This document shows, in pieces, positions 1-6,358 of a stretch of DNA of 7,729 bases. The notes below the pieces were generated by a model. That model saw nothing but the letters and a program-made list of their open reading frames with translations, searched no databases and was not told where the DNA came from. Position numbers and translations under genes: made by a program. Where the stretch lies: NCBI GenBank assembly GCA_002403075.1, contig DHHB01000021.1, positions 1-7,729 on the forward strand, read 5' to 3'. Numbering within the stretch: position 1 is the stretch's first letter; each line of letters begins with the position of its first letter. This stretch comes from a bacterium UBP1_UBA4783. Its GTDB lineage: Bacteria > Krumholzibacteriota > Krumholzibacteriia > Krumholzibacteriales > Krumholzibacteriaceae.

Positions 1-532
1 GCCCCTTCCCGCCGACCGCGGCGGCGCCGCCCGCGTGCCCCGCGGGGTTGCGGTACCACACCAACGCGAGCCACGTGCACAGCCCCATCACGAACGAGCT
101 CAGCGCGTACACCTCCGCCTCCGTCGCGTCCCACCAAAACGTGTTGCTGAAGGCGAGAAAGAGCGACCCCGTCACCGCGCCCGCGTGGATCGCGAACCGC
201 CCGAGACCCCCCTTCGGCGACGGGTACATGAACCGCAGCGTCGCTACCGCGACGAGGTACACCATCATCGACGCGAGCGCGGAGAACACCACCGACAGAA
301 AGTTCACCCGCTGCGCGATCGAGAGCGGCAGCGGCAGCATCGTGAACACCCGCCCCACCAGCACGTACAGCGGCGTGCCCGGCGAGTGCGGAATGCCCAC
401 TATGTAGCTCGTCGCGATGAACTCCCCGCTGTCCCAGAACGACACCGTCGCCGCCATCGTCATCAGGTACACCACGAGCGGCACGAGAAACATCGCGAGC
501 GCGAGAAGCCGGTGGAGACGCTTTTCAGACAT
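1..532 (-). CDS. DUF2723 (TMEM260-like) membrane protein, N-terminal part
   Basis: The first 177 residues of a larger membrane protein; the rest lies beyond the left edge. DUF2723 is the bacterial relative of eukaryotic TMEM260, a GT-C fold O-mannosyltransferase, so a lipid-linked sugar transferase is the likely role. Visible signatures are the first membrane helix (about 9-28), then the loop with FWDSGEF (32-38) and IPHSPGTPLYVLVGR (47-61), a second helix near 78-98, and FWWDATEAEVYAL leading into another helix. The aspartate in WDSGEF occupies the position of the acidic residue typical of GT-C enzymes, presumably facing outside. The ATG overlaps the preceding gene by 8 bases (ATGTCTGA), with AAAAGG 9 bases upstream. 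Codon choice differs from its neighbours: 16 of 19 valines are GTG. Acceptor (protein or lipid) is unknown. Confidence 0.88.
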   Translation of the reverse strand, partial: MSEKRLHRLLALAMFLVPLVVYLMTMAATVSFWDSGEFIATSYIVGIPHSPGTPLYVLVGRVFTMLPLPLSIAQRVNFLSVVFSALASMMVYLVAVATLRFMYPSPKGGLGRFAIHAGAVTGSLFLAFSNTFWWDATEAEVYALSSFVMGLCTWLALVWYRNPAGHAGGAAAVGGKG

Positions 533-1520
533 GTTCGCTTGCCTTTTCCCTTTCCGTTGCGGCCGGACGTCCGAGATTTCTCTGGAAGAAGTATACCCCG
601 CCGAGCAGGCTCACGACGACCATAATCGCGTAGGTGATGAGCTCCATGAGGAGCGCCTGCTCGCTCGAGAATCCGATCTGCGTAAAGAGGAGTATCCCCG
701 CTCCCTCCCTCACGCCGAGGCCGTTGATCGAGATCGGAAGCACCATGAGAAGCCCGAGGAGCGGAACGAAGACGAAGAACTGCGCGAAGGCGAGCGGCGT
801 CACGTCGATCCCGAGCGCCCGGGCGACGAGGACGTGCGTGACGACGCGCAGGAACTGAACGGCCACGGCGAGCCCCGTGAGCCCCGCGAGCAGCGCCCGG
901 ACGCGCCGGTACTCCCCGAGGCGGCGGAAGAGCGCGTCGAAGCGGCCGCCGAGACCCCAGAGGGTGATCCGCCCGAAGAGCCGGCGCACGGTCCGCGAGA
1001 GCCGCCGGTTGAGGACGAGCGCGAGGATCGGGGCCATGCACCCGGCGAACACGAGGGCGTACAGCCACAGATGATCGAGGCCGGGGCCCGAGGCGAGCGC
1101 GACGGAGGCCGCGAGCGCGAGCACGCAGAGCCCGGCGATGCCGACGAGGCGGTCGAGCATCGTCGTCGCGAAGACCTGATAGGGATCGTTGCCGAACTTC
1201 GTCACGTCGTAGATCTTCATGACGTCGCCGCCGACGCCCGCGGGGAGAAAGTTGTTGAAGAAGAGCCCGACGAAATAGACGCGGAAGGTCTTCCCGAAGG
1301 GGAGCGCGATCCCTCCCGCCCCGAGCAGGCGGTGCCACTGCCACGCGCCGAGGACGACGCTCGCGAAGAAGACGGCCGTCGCGGCGACGAGCGGGGCGAC
1401 GGAGAGGTTTCTCAGGTTCGAGAGCAGGTCCGCCGGGGAGAGCTTGTAGAGGAGGAACGCGATGAGTCCGACGCTCACCGCGATCTTGAGCGCCTGCAGC
1501 AGCGCCTTGCGCGGCTTCAT
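525..1520 (-). CDS. YbhN/LPG-synthase-TM family membrane protein
   Basis: Polytopic inner-membrane protein of 331 residues from the lysylphosphatidylglycerol synthase TM-region family (UPF0104, flippase-like). Family hallmarks are NNFLPAGVGGDVMKIY (89-104), LDRLVG (122-127) and PISINGLGVREGAGILLF (262-279). About eight hydrophobic segments can be seen, roughly at 9-25, 41-60, 80-95, 125-145, 149-170, 207-235, 243-262 and 285-312. It lacks the C-terminal aminoacyl-transferase domain of MprF, so lysine transfer to lipid is not implied. Stand-alone members often sit beside glycosyltransferases and are suspected of moving or presenting lipid-linked intermediates; that role is inference here. The start ATG overlaps the GT4 stop as ATGA, with GGGGGAAGG just upstream. 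The stop lies 8 bases inside the next gene. The charged C-terminal tail may be cytoplasmic. Confidence 0.92.
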   Translation of the reverse strand: MKPRKALLQALKIAVSVGLIAFLLYKLSPADLLSNLRNLSVAPLVAATAVFFASVVLGAWQWHRLLGAGGIALPFGKTFRVYFVGLFFNNFLPAGVGGDVMKIYDVTKFGNDPYQVFATTMLDRLVGIAGLCVLALAASVALASGPGLDHLWLYALVFAGCMAPILALVLNRRLSRTVRRLFGRITLWGLGGRFDALFRRLGEYRRVRALLAGLTGLAVAVQFLRVVTHVLVARALGIDVTPLAFAQFFVFVPLLGLLMVLPISINGLGVREGAGILLFTQIGFSSEQALLMELITYAIMVVVSLLGGVYFFQRNLGRPAATEREKASEHV

Positions 1521-2641
1521 GGCCTTCCCCCCGCGCCGGTCCCGACGACGCGCTCGAGGAGATCGAGCGTCTCCCGCGCGCAGCGATCCCACGTGAGCTC
1601 CTGCACGCGAAGGACGGCGCCCCGGCTGAGCCGGCGCCAGAGCCCGCGGTCCTCGAGGATGCGTATCGCGGCCTCCGCGAACGCGCCGTCGTCCCCGTAC
1701 GGAACGAGGAGCCCCGTCTCGCCGTGGCGCACCGAATCGCGCAGCCCCGGCCGGTCGCTCGCGACGACGGGCATGCCGCACGCCCCCGCCTCGACGACGG
1801 TGAGACCCCACCCTTCCTTCGGGCTCGGATTGACGAGCAGGTGCGCCCGGTTCAGGAACTCGACGAGCTCCGCCGTCGCGAGATGGCCTCTGAACTCGAC
1901 CGCCGCGCCGAGGCCGAGCCGAGCCGCCTCGCGCTCGAGGGCGGGGCGATGCGGACCGTCGCCGATGACGACGAGCTTCGCCGACGGCAGGCGCTCCCGA
2001 ACGCGCCGCATCGCGCGCAGCGCGACCTCGACGCTCTTGTACTTCCGCAGCCGCCCGAGATGGACGACGACGGGATCCGGGAAACGCTCGAGGCCGAGCT
2101 CGCGGTAGCGGTCGTGATCGAGCCCGCAGAGGACCACCGTGATGCGCCGCTCGTCGATGCCGCGCGCCACGAGATCGTCCTTCGTGCTCGGGCTTATGAC
2201 CATGAACTCGTTGCGCCGGAACACGACAGGTATGAAGCGCTCGAAGAACCACACGACCGTCGCCACCGCCGGATTGGCCTCGCGGAACGCGGTCGTTCCG
2301 AAAAGATGCGGCACGACGGCGACGACCGGCGCGGAGCTCGCGAGCGGCATGAAGAACGGCAGCTTGTTGATGTCCTCGAGAACGACGTCGTAGCGCCGGT
2401 GCCGGAAGTGCCGCCGCGCGAAGAGAGGCAGCGCGACGTTGGCGTCGTACCAGCGGCCCCGGCGCAGGACGCGTATGCCGTCGATCGTCTCCTCGGGGAG
2501 GCACCCGGGCCAGCCCGCGCTGATCTGCGTCGCCTCGTGCCCCCACGCGACGAGGCGCCGGAGGATCTCGTGGAGGTGGACCTCCGCCCCTCCCGCGTCG
2601 GGATTGTTGATGTCCCGCCAGTTCACCGCGCAGATCTTCAT
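1517..2641 (-). CDS. GT4-family glycosyltransferase
   Basis: Retaining GT-B glycosyltransferase of 374 residues, predicted to transfer a sugar from a nucleotide-sugar donor to a lipid or glycan acceptor at the cytoplasmic face of the membrane. The N-terminal acceptor domain shows DAGGAEVHLHEILRRL (15-30) with the glycine-rich loop. The C-terminal donor domain shows HLGRLRKYKSVEVALRAM (194-211), VVIGDGP (224-230) and the EX7E pair E276/E284 in KEGWGLTVVEAGACGMPVVAS, followed by RHGETGLLVPYGD. There is no signal peptide. The ATG start has GGGGGA 5 bases upstream and overlaps the methyltransferase stop as ATGA; the stop overlaps the flippase-like gene as ATGA. Donor and acceptor cannot be read from the sequence. 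Neighbouring methyltransferase and two polytopic membrane proteins point to an envelope glycan or glycolipid. Confidence 0.93.
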   Translation of the reverse strand: MKICAVNWRDINNPDAGGAEVHLHEILRRLVAWGHEATQISAGWPGCLPEETIDGIRVLRRGRWYDANVALPLFARRHFRHRRYDVVLEDINKLPFFMPLASSAPVVAVVPHLFGTTAFREANPAVATVVWFFERFIPVVFRRNEFMVISPSTKDDLVARGIDERRITVVLCGLDHDRYRELGLERFPDPVVVHLGRLRKYKSVEVALRAMRRVRERLPSAKLVVIGDGPHRPALEREAARLGLGAAVEFRGHLATAELVEFLNRAHLLVNPSPKEGWGLTVVEAGACGMPVVASDRPGLRDSVRHGETGLLVPYGDDGAFAEAAIRILEDRGLWRRLSRGAVLRVQELTWDRCARETLDLLERVVGTGAGGRP

Positions 2642-3459
2642 CGTTGTCCCCCGTCCCGCGCGCCGCCCGCGCCGGCGCCGGAAGAGGCGTCCGCGCGCTT
2701 GCGCGCGACGGTGCCGACGACGACCGTCGTGTAGAGCGCGAAGCGGCGCTCGAGGAGACGGCGCTCGATCCCCGAGAAGGCCCGGCCGAGCGCGGCGAAG
2801 ATCCGCGGATACATGGGAAGTCCGATCCCCGCCGGCCGCAGCGAGCGACGGAGCATTCTATACCACATGGGCGGGTTGAACCACTCCCCGTAGCTTCCGA
2901 CGATCGAGAATCCGTGGCGCTCGAGCATGCGCTCGAGTTCGCCGACCGAGTACTCCCGCTCCCACCCGGCGAACCAGCGGCCGAAGGCGATGAGCGTGTG
3001 CTTGACGAGCGTGTAGTAATGATACCGCTGGGGGACGTCGACGAGGATGACGCCGCCGGATTTGAGCACGCGCGCGTTCTCCGCGACGAGATCGTCGGGG
3101 TTCCGGAAATGCTCGAGCAACCCCTGATGGAAGACGACGTCGAAGGTCCCGTCCGGAAAGGGCAGCGCGAACGCGTCGCCGCAGACGAGGCTCATCGCGT
3201 CGCCCGCGCCGGGCTGCTTTCCGATGAGCCGCAGGCTCGGCGCGCTGTAGTCGAGCGCGACGGCCCGCGCCCCCCGGCGCGCGAGATCGAGGGCGTCCCG
3301 CCCTGTCCCGGCCCCCACCTCGAGAACGAGCGCCCCCGGGAGCGACACCGCGCGGGCGAGGCGCTCCGCGACGCGGCCCTCGTTCGAGTAGACGTCCTCC
3401 GCCTCGCCGGCCTCGTCCCAGAACCGGTCCCAGTGCTTCTTTTCGGAGGTCGGCTCGAT
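2638..3459 (-). CDS. Class I SAM-dependent methyltransferase, apparent ATC start
   Basis: Soluble Rossmann-fold methyltransferase (Methyltransf_11 type), 273 residues as called. SAM motif I is EVGAGTG at 47-53, followed by VALDYS (acidic end of strand 2), GDAFALPFPDGTFDVV and LLEHF. The acceptor is unknown; its place before a GT4 glycosyltransferase suggests a sugar, lipid or glycan. The start is the odd point. The frame upstream of the first GTG (3348) clearly codes for protein, including KKHWDRFWDE and VYSNEGRV, a common N-terminal region for such enzymes. Yet between the preceding TAG and that GTG there is no ATG, GTG or TTG in frame. An AAAGGAG site lies 6 bases before an ATC at 3459-3457, so ATC is called as start. 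The fallback is GTG at 3348 (236 residues), which loses that region. The C-terminus is a Gly/Ala-rich tail. The stop overlaps the next start as ATGA. Confidence 0.85.
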   Translation of the reverse strand: MEPTSEKKHWDRFWDEAGEAEDVYSNEGRVAERLARAVSLPGALVLEVGAGTGRDALDLARRGARAVALDYSAPSLRLIGKQPGAGDAMSLVCGDAFALPFPDGTFDVVFHQGLLEHFRNPDDLVAENARVLKSGGVILVDVPQRYHYYTLVKHTLIAFGRWFAGWEREYSVGELERMLERHGFSIVGSYGEWFNPPMWYRMLRRSLRPAGIGLPMYPRIFAALGRAFSGIERRLLERRFALYTTVVVGTVARKRADASSGAGAGGARDGGQR

Positions 3460-3465
3460 GGGGCG

Positions 3466-3472
3466 CTCCTTT
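3466..3472 (-). promoter_or_regulatory. Strong Shine-Dalgarno before an ATC codon
   Basis: The minus-strand sequence AAAGGAG is followed by six bases (CGCCCC) and then ATC at 3459-3457. It lies in the 15-base gap after the phosphoesterase TAG. It is one of the better ribosome sites in the window and supports initiation at or very near the ATC of the methyltransferase gene. Confidence 0.65.
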
Positions 3473-3474
3473 CG

Positions 3475-4206
3475 CTAGGCGCCGACGAAGAGCCTCTCGG
3501 CGAGGATCGCCGGCAACCCCGCCGCGACGATGTCCTTCGCCTCGGCCTCGATATCGTATTCACACCGGCGCAGCGTCACGGTTCCCGCGTCCCCGTCGTA
3601 GACGAGGCACGCCGCGCGCGGATCCCGGTCGCGCGGCTGGCCGACGCTCCCCGGATTGAAAATGTAGCGTTCTCCCGGCTCGAGCGCAACCGGCTCCCCC
3701 TCGACGAAGGGGATCCCGCCGCGGCCGAACGCGAACGCGGCGGGCGTATGCGTGTGCCCGACGAAGCCCACGCGGAATCCCCCCGCGAAGAAGGCCTGCT
3801 CGGCCTCGAGCGGCGAGACGAGATACGTCCACTCCTCCGGGCGGAACGGCGAGCCGTGCGCCGCGAGGATATCCTCCCGCTCCACGGTGAGACGGAACCG
3901 CCGCCGGATCGCCTCGCGGTACCGCTCGTCGAGGCGCCGCCCCGTCCACTCGATCGCCTCGACGGCGACGCTGTTCATGTCGGGTTTTCCCGTTTCCGGG
4001 AGCGTCGCCGCGTCGTGGTTGCCGAGGACGAGCCCCGCGCGCGGCAGGTTGAGGATGACGTCGAGGCAGGCGTCGGGATGCGCCCCGTACCCGACGGCGT
4101 CGCCGAGAAACAGGAAATCGCACGGGTATTCGCGGCGGTAGATCGACATCGCCGCGTCGAGCGCCCGGATGTTGCCGTGGACGTCGGAGCAGACGAAGAC
4201 CTTCAA
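3475..4206 (-). CDS. Calcineurin-like metallophosphoesterase
   Basis: Predicted cytoplasmic two-metal phosphohydrolase of 243 residues in the broad ApaH/YfcE-like group (Metallophos_2 type). All expected metal and catalytic motifs are present in order: SDVHGN at 7-12, LGDAVGYG at 34-41, GNHD at 62-65, AAHGSP at 115-120, GHTH at 150-153 and NPGSVGQPRD at 184-193. The start is a TTG whose last bases overlap the nusB stop (TTGA); GGAGG lies 10 bases upstream, and starting here puts the beta strand KVFVCSDVHG right at the N-terminus as in relatives. There is no signal peptide or membrane segment. The substrate is unknown: relatives act on dinucleoside polyphosphates, phosphodiesters or phosphoproteins. 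Position after ribDE-BA-H-nusB makes a riboflavin-intermediate phosphatase conceivable but unproven. The gene ends with TAG, and the next gene continues in the same frame 15 bases later. Confidence 0.9.
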   Translation of the reverse strand: MKVFVCSDVHGNIRALDAAMSIYRREYPCDFLFLGDAVGYGAHPDACLDVILNLPRAGLVLGNHDAATLPETGKPDMNSVAVEAIEWTGRRLDERYREAIRRRFRLTVEREDILAAHGSPFRPEEWTYLVSPLEAEQAFFAGGFRVGFVGHTHTPAAFAFGRGGIPFVEGEPVALEPGERYIFNPGSVGQPRDRDPRAACLVYDGDAGTVTLRRCEYDIEAEAKDIVAAGLPAILAERLFVGA

Positions 4207-4613
4207 CTCCCGCGGACCTCCCGGGCGAGGGCGTCGAGCACGCCGTTCACGAACCGCCCCGCGTCCGTCGAGCTGAAGGTCCGGGCGATCTCGATCGCCT
4301 CGTTCATGATGACGCTCGTCGGGACTTCCGGGCAGTGGATGAGCTCGGAGAGCGCGATCCTCAGGATCGTCTTGTCCACGATCGAGACGCGCCCGAGCTC
4401 CCAGTTCACGAGGCGCGCTTCGATCCGCGTGTCGAGGGCCGCCTTGTCCGCGATGACGTTCTCGACGAGACGTTCCGCGTACTCGACGACCTCCTCGGAG
4501 GGCTTGCGCCGCGAGACGTTGTCCCGGAAGGCGGCGCGCCAATCCGCGCCCGACACCTCCTCGGCGTAGAGCGTCTGGAGCGCGATCTCGCGCGCTTTGC
4601 GTCTGCGGCTCAT
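4203..4613 (-). CDS. nusB: Transcription antitermination factor NusB
   Basis: Small all-helical RNA-binding protein that joins NusE (ribosomal protein S10) on boxA RNA to promote antitermination, mainly in rRNA operons. The 136-residue length is typical. Visible family signatures are the basic N-terminus SRRRKAREIALQTLYAEE (2-19), VDKTILRIALSEL (79-91), and the C-terminal block VIMNEAIEIARTF (101-113) followed by STDAGRFVNGVLDAL (115-129). The ATG start lies 16 bases after ribH, with a GGAAAGG-type site about 10 bases upstream. Linkage to ribH is known in other bacteria, for example E. coli. The stop overlaps the next gene's start as TTGA, so the phosphoesterase is probably translated by coupling to nusB. 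Confidence 0.96.
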   Translation of the reverse strand: MSRRRKAREIALQTLYAEEVSGADWRAAFRDNVSRRKPSEEVVEYAERLVENVIADKAALDTRIEARLVNWELGRVSIVDKTILRIALSELIHCPEVPTSVIMNEAIEIARTFSSTDAGRFVNGVLDALAREVRGS

Positions 4614-4629
4614 GAAAAAACGGCCTTTC

Positions 4630-5100
4630 CTACTTCTTCTTCATCGTGTCCCAGAGGTTCGCCATCTCGAGGGCCGAGAGCGCAGCATGCCAGCCCTTGT
4701 TGCCGGCCTTGCTCCCCGCGCGCTCGAGCGCCTGCTCCTGCGTGTCGGCGGCGACGATCCCGAACGCGACGGGCTTGCCCGAATCGAGGGCGACGCCCGA
4801 TATGTCGCGCACCGCCTGATGCGCGAGGATGTCGAAGTGGGACGTCTCGCCCCTGATGAGCGCGCCGAGACAGATCACGGCGTCGACGCCGGTCGCGGCG
4901 GCCCGTTTCGCCGCCTGCGGTATCTCGAACGTGCCGGGGACCCAGTAGACCGTGATGTCCTTCTCCGCGACGTCGTGCCGGACGAGGCAATCGATCGCCC
5001 CCGAGAGCAGGTGCCCGGAGACGAGCTCGTTGAAACGTCCGATCACGACGGCGAAGCTCTTGCCGGCACCGGTGAGGTGCCCCGCTGTTTCACGAACCAT
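4630..5100 (-). CDS. ribH: 6,7-Dimethyl-8-ribityllumazine synthase
   Basis: Condenses 5-amino-6-ribitylaminouracil with DHBP to form the lumazine that RibE uses; the family assembles into pentamers or 60-subunit icosahedra. With the start chosen here the protein has 156 residues, the normal length. Active-site positions match the Bacillus subtilis enzyme closely: F23 near its F22, H88 in GETSHFD, R127 and K135 in ERAGSKAGNKG. The substrate loop VPGTFEIP (54-61) is also present. An earlier in-frame ATG exists at 5109-5107 (adds MRA), but the AAAGG element would abut it with no spacer, whereas it sits 8 bases from the ATG at 5100, so the later start is preferred. The start overlaps the ribBA end by 11 bases. 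The gene ends with TAG after MKKK, and nusB begins 16 bases later. Confidence 0.96.
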   Translation of the reverse strand: MVRETAGHLTGAGKSFAVVIGRFNELVSGHLLSGAIDCLVRHDVAEKDITVYWVPGTFEIPQAAKRAAATGVDAVICLGALIRGETSHFDILAHQAVRDISGVALDSGKPVAFGIVAADTQEQALERAGSKAGNKGWHAALSALEMANLWDTMKKK

Positions 5101-6358
5101 CGCTCTCATCCTTTCCCGCGGCCGGTGAGCCGCTCCGCGCCGTTGCGCCGTCGTCGAGACTCGTGAAGATGTGGCCGAGCTTGTCGCGCTTGGCCATGAG
5201 GTAATGCAGGTTCCGCTTGTTCGGCGGTATCTCGATCGGCACGCGTTCGACGATCTCGAGACCGTACGCGTGGAGACCGATGATCTTGCGCGGGTTGTTC
5301 GTGAGGAGCCGTATCTCCCGCAGCCCGAGGTCGGCGAGGATCTGCGCTCCGATGCCGTAGTCGCGCAGGTCCGCGGGAAATCCGAGCTCCTCGTTCGCCT
5401 CGACGGTGTCCTTGCCCGTGTCCTGCAGGGCGTACGCGCGGACCTTGTTCACGAGCCCGATCCCGCGCCCCTCCTGCTGGATGTACAGGAAGACGCCCCT
5501 CCCCTCGGCCGCGATGGTGCGCAGCGCCTCGGAGAGCTGGTCGCCGCAATCGCAGCGGAGCGATCCGAACACGTCCCCCGTCACGCACTGCGAATGGACG
5601 CGCACGAGCGCCGATCTCCCGCGGCCGGGCTCGCCCATGACGAGCGCGATGCTCTGCGAGCCGTCGAGCGAGCCCTCGTACGCGACGAGGCGGAACTCGC
5701 CGAAGCGCGTCGGCAGGCTCGCCTCCGCGACGCGGCGGACGAGCTTCTCCGTGCGGCGCCGGTACTCGATGAGATCGCAGATCGTCACGATCCCGAGATC
5801 GTGCCGCTTCGCGAACTCGACGAGCTGCGGGACGCGGGCCATCGTGCCGTCCTCGGCCATGATCTCGCACAGAACGCCCGCGGGCCGGAGCCCCGCGAGA
5901 CGCGTGAGGTCGACCGCGGCCTCGGTGTGTCCCGCGCGGCGGAGCACGCCCCCCTTCGCGGCGCGGAGCGGAAAGACGTGGCCCGGACGGGCGAGATCGT
6001 GCGGGCGCGTCTCGGGATCGATGAGGGCCTTGATCGTCGCGGCGCGATCGTACGCGCTGATGCCCGTCGTCGTCCCGTGCACCGCGTCGACGGAGACGGT
6101 GAAATGCGTCTGCAGCTTCGCCGTGTTCTCCTGAACCATGGGGCCGAGGTGGAGCTCGTCGAGGCGCTCCCCCTCGAGCGCGACGCAGATGAGGCCTCTC
6201 GCGTGGCGCGAGATGAAGTTGATGCTCTCGGCGCCCGCGAACTCGGCGGCCATGATGAGATCCCCCTCGTTCTCCCGGTCCTCGTCGTCGACGACGATGA
6301 CCATGCGCCCCTTCCTGATCTCCTCGAGCGCGTCCTCGATCGAGCGAAAGACGCTCAC
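5090..6358 (-). CDS. ribBA: RibBA: DHBP synthase / GTP cyclohydrolase II
   Basis: Fused enzyme that supplies both riboflavin precursors: residues 1 to about 200 convert ribulose 5-phosphate to 3,4-dihydroxy-2-butanone 4-phosphate, and about 205 to 400 open GTP to the diaminopyrimidinone. The RibB half shows the acidic metal and substrate loop DDEDRENEGDL at 24-34 and GHTEAAVDL at 143-151. The RibA half keeps all three zinc cysteines, C258, C269 and C271, with the same spacing as C54/C65/C67 of E. coli RibA, plus EGRGIGL at 296-302, DYGIGAQIL at 333-341 and LTNNPRKI at 352-359. Both activities therefore look intact, unlike RibBA proteins whose cyclohydrolase half has decayed. The start is GTG, overlapping the ribE stop as GTGA, with AAGGGAAG about 9 bases upstream. 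A charged, low-complexity tail of about 20 residues follows the catalytic core. Length (422) is slightly over the usual 400. Confidence 0.97.
   Translation of the reverse strand: MSVFRSIEDALEEIRKGRMVIVVDDEDRENEGDLIMAAEFAGAESINFISRHARGLICVALEGERLDELHLGPMVQENTAKLQTHFTVSVDAVHGTTTGISAYDRAATIKALIDPETRPHDLARPGHVFPLRAAKGGVLRRAGHTEAAVDLTRLAGLRPAGVLCEIMAEDGTMARVPQLVEFAKRHDLGIVTICDLIEYRRRTEKLVRRVAEASLPTRFGEFRLVAYEGSLDGSQSIALVMGEPGRGRSALVRVHSQCVTGDVFGSLRCDCGDQLSEALRTIAAEGRGVFLYIQQEGRGIGLVNKVRAYALQDTGKDTVEANEELGFPADLRDYGIGAQILADLGLREIRLLTNNPRKIIGLHAYGLEIVERVPIEIPPNKRNLHYLMAKRDKLGHIFTSLDDGATARSGSPAAGKDESDGS
5109..5114 (-). promoter_or_regulatory. Ribosome binding site deciding the ribH start
   Basis: AAAGGA on the minus strand, 8 bases before the ATG at 5100-5098. 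The alternative ATG at 5109-5107 overlaps this element and would have no spacer, which is why the shorter RibH is annotated. Confidence 0.65.

Noticed and set aside
417..2108. Long plus-strand open frame of 563 codons
   Set aside because: It spans two well-supported minus-strand genes, its translation is Arg/Glu/Pro/Asp-rich without any recognisable motif, and long antisense frames are expected in GC-rich DNA with biased third positions.
1521..2546. Upstream extension of the flippase-like reading frame into the GT4 gene
   Set aside because: The extension is Arg/Ala-rich out-of-frame GT4 sequence; the family N-terminus begins at the ATG at 1520-1518, which has a ribosome site and an ATGA overlap.
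4207..4542. Upstream extension of the phosphoesterase frame into nusB
   Set aside because: It is out-of-frame nusB sequence; the conserved first beta strand begins right after the TTG at 4206-4204.
2644..4569. Plus-strand open frame of 641 codons
   Set aside because: It runs antisense through the methyltransferase, phosphoesterase and nusB, has charged low-complexity composition and no family signature; a shadow of the opposite-strand codon bias.
4614..4632. Possible terminator between ribH and nusB (run of six T on the minus strand)
   Set aside because: No stable GC stem precedes the T run; the bases before it are better explained as the nusB ribosome binding site, and only 16 bases separate the genes.
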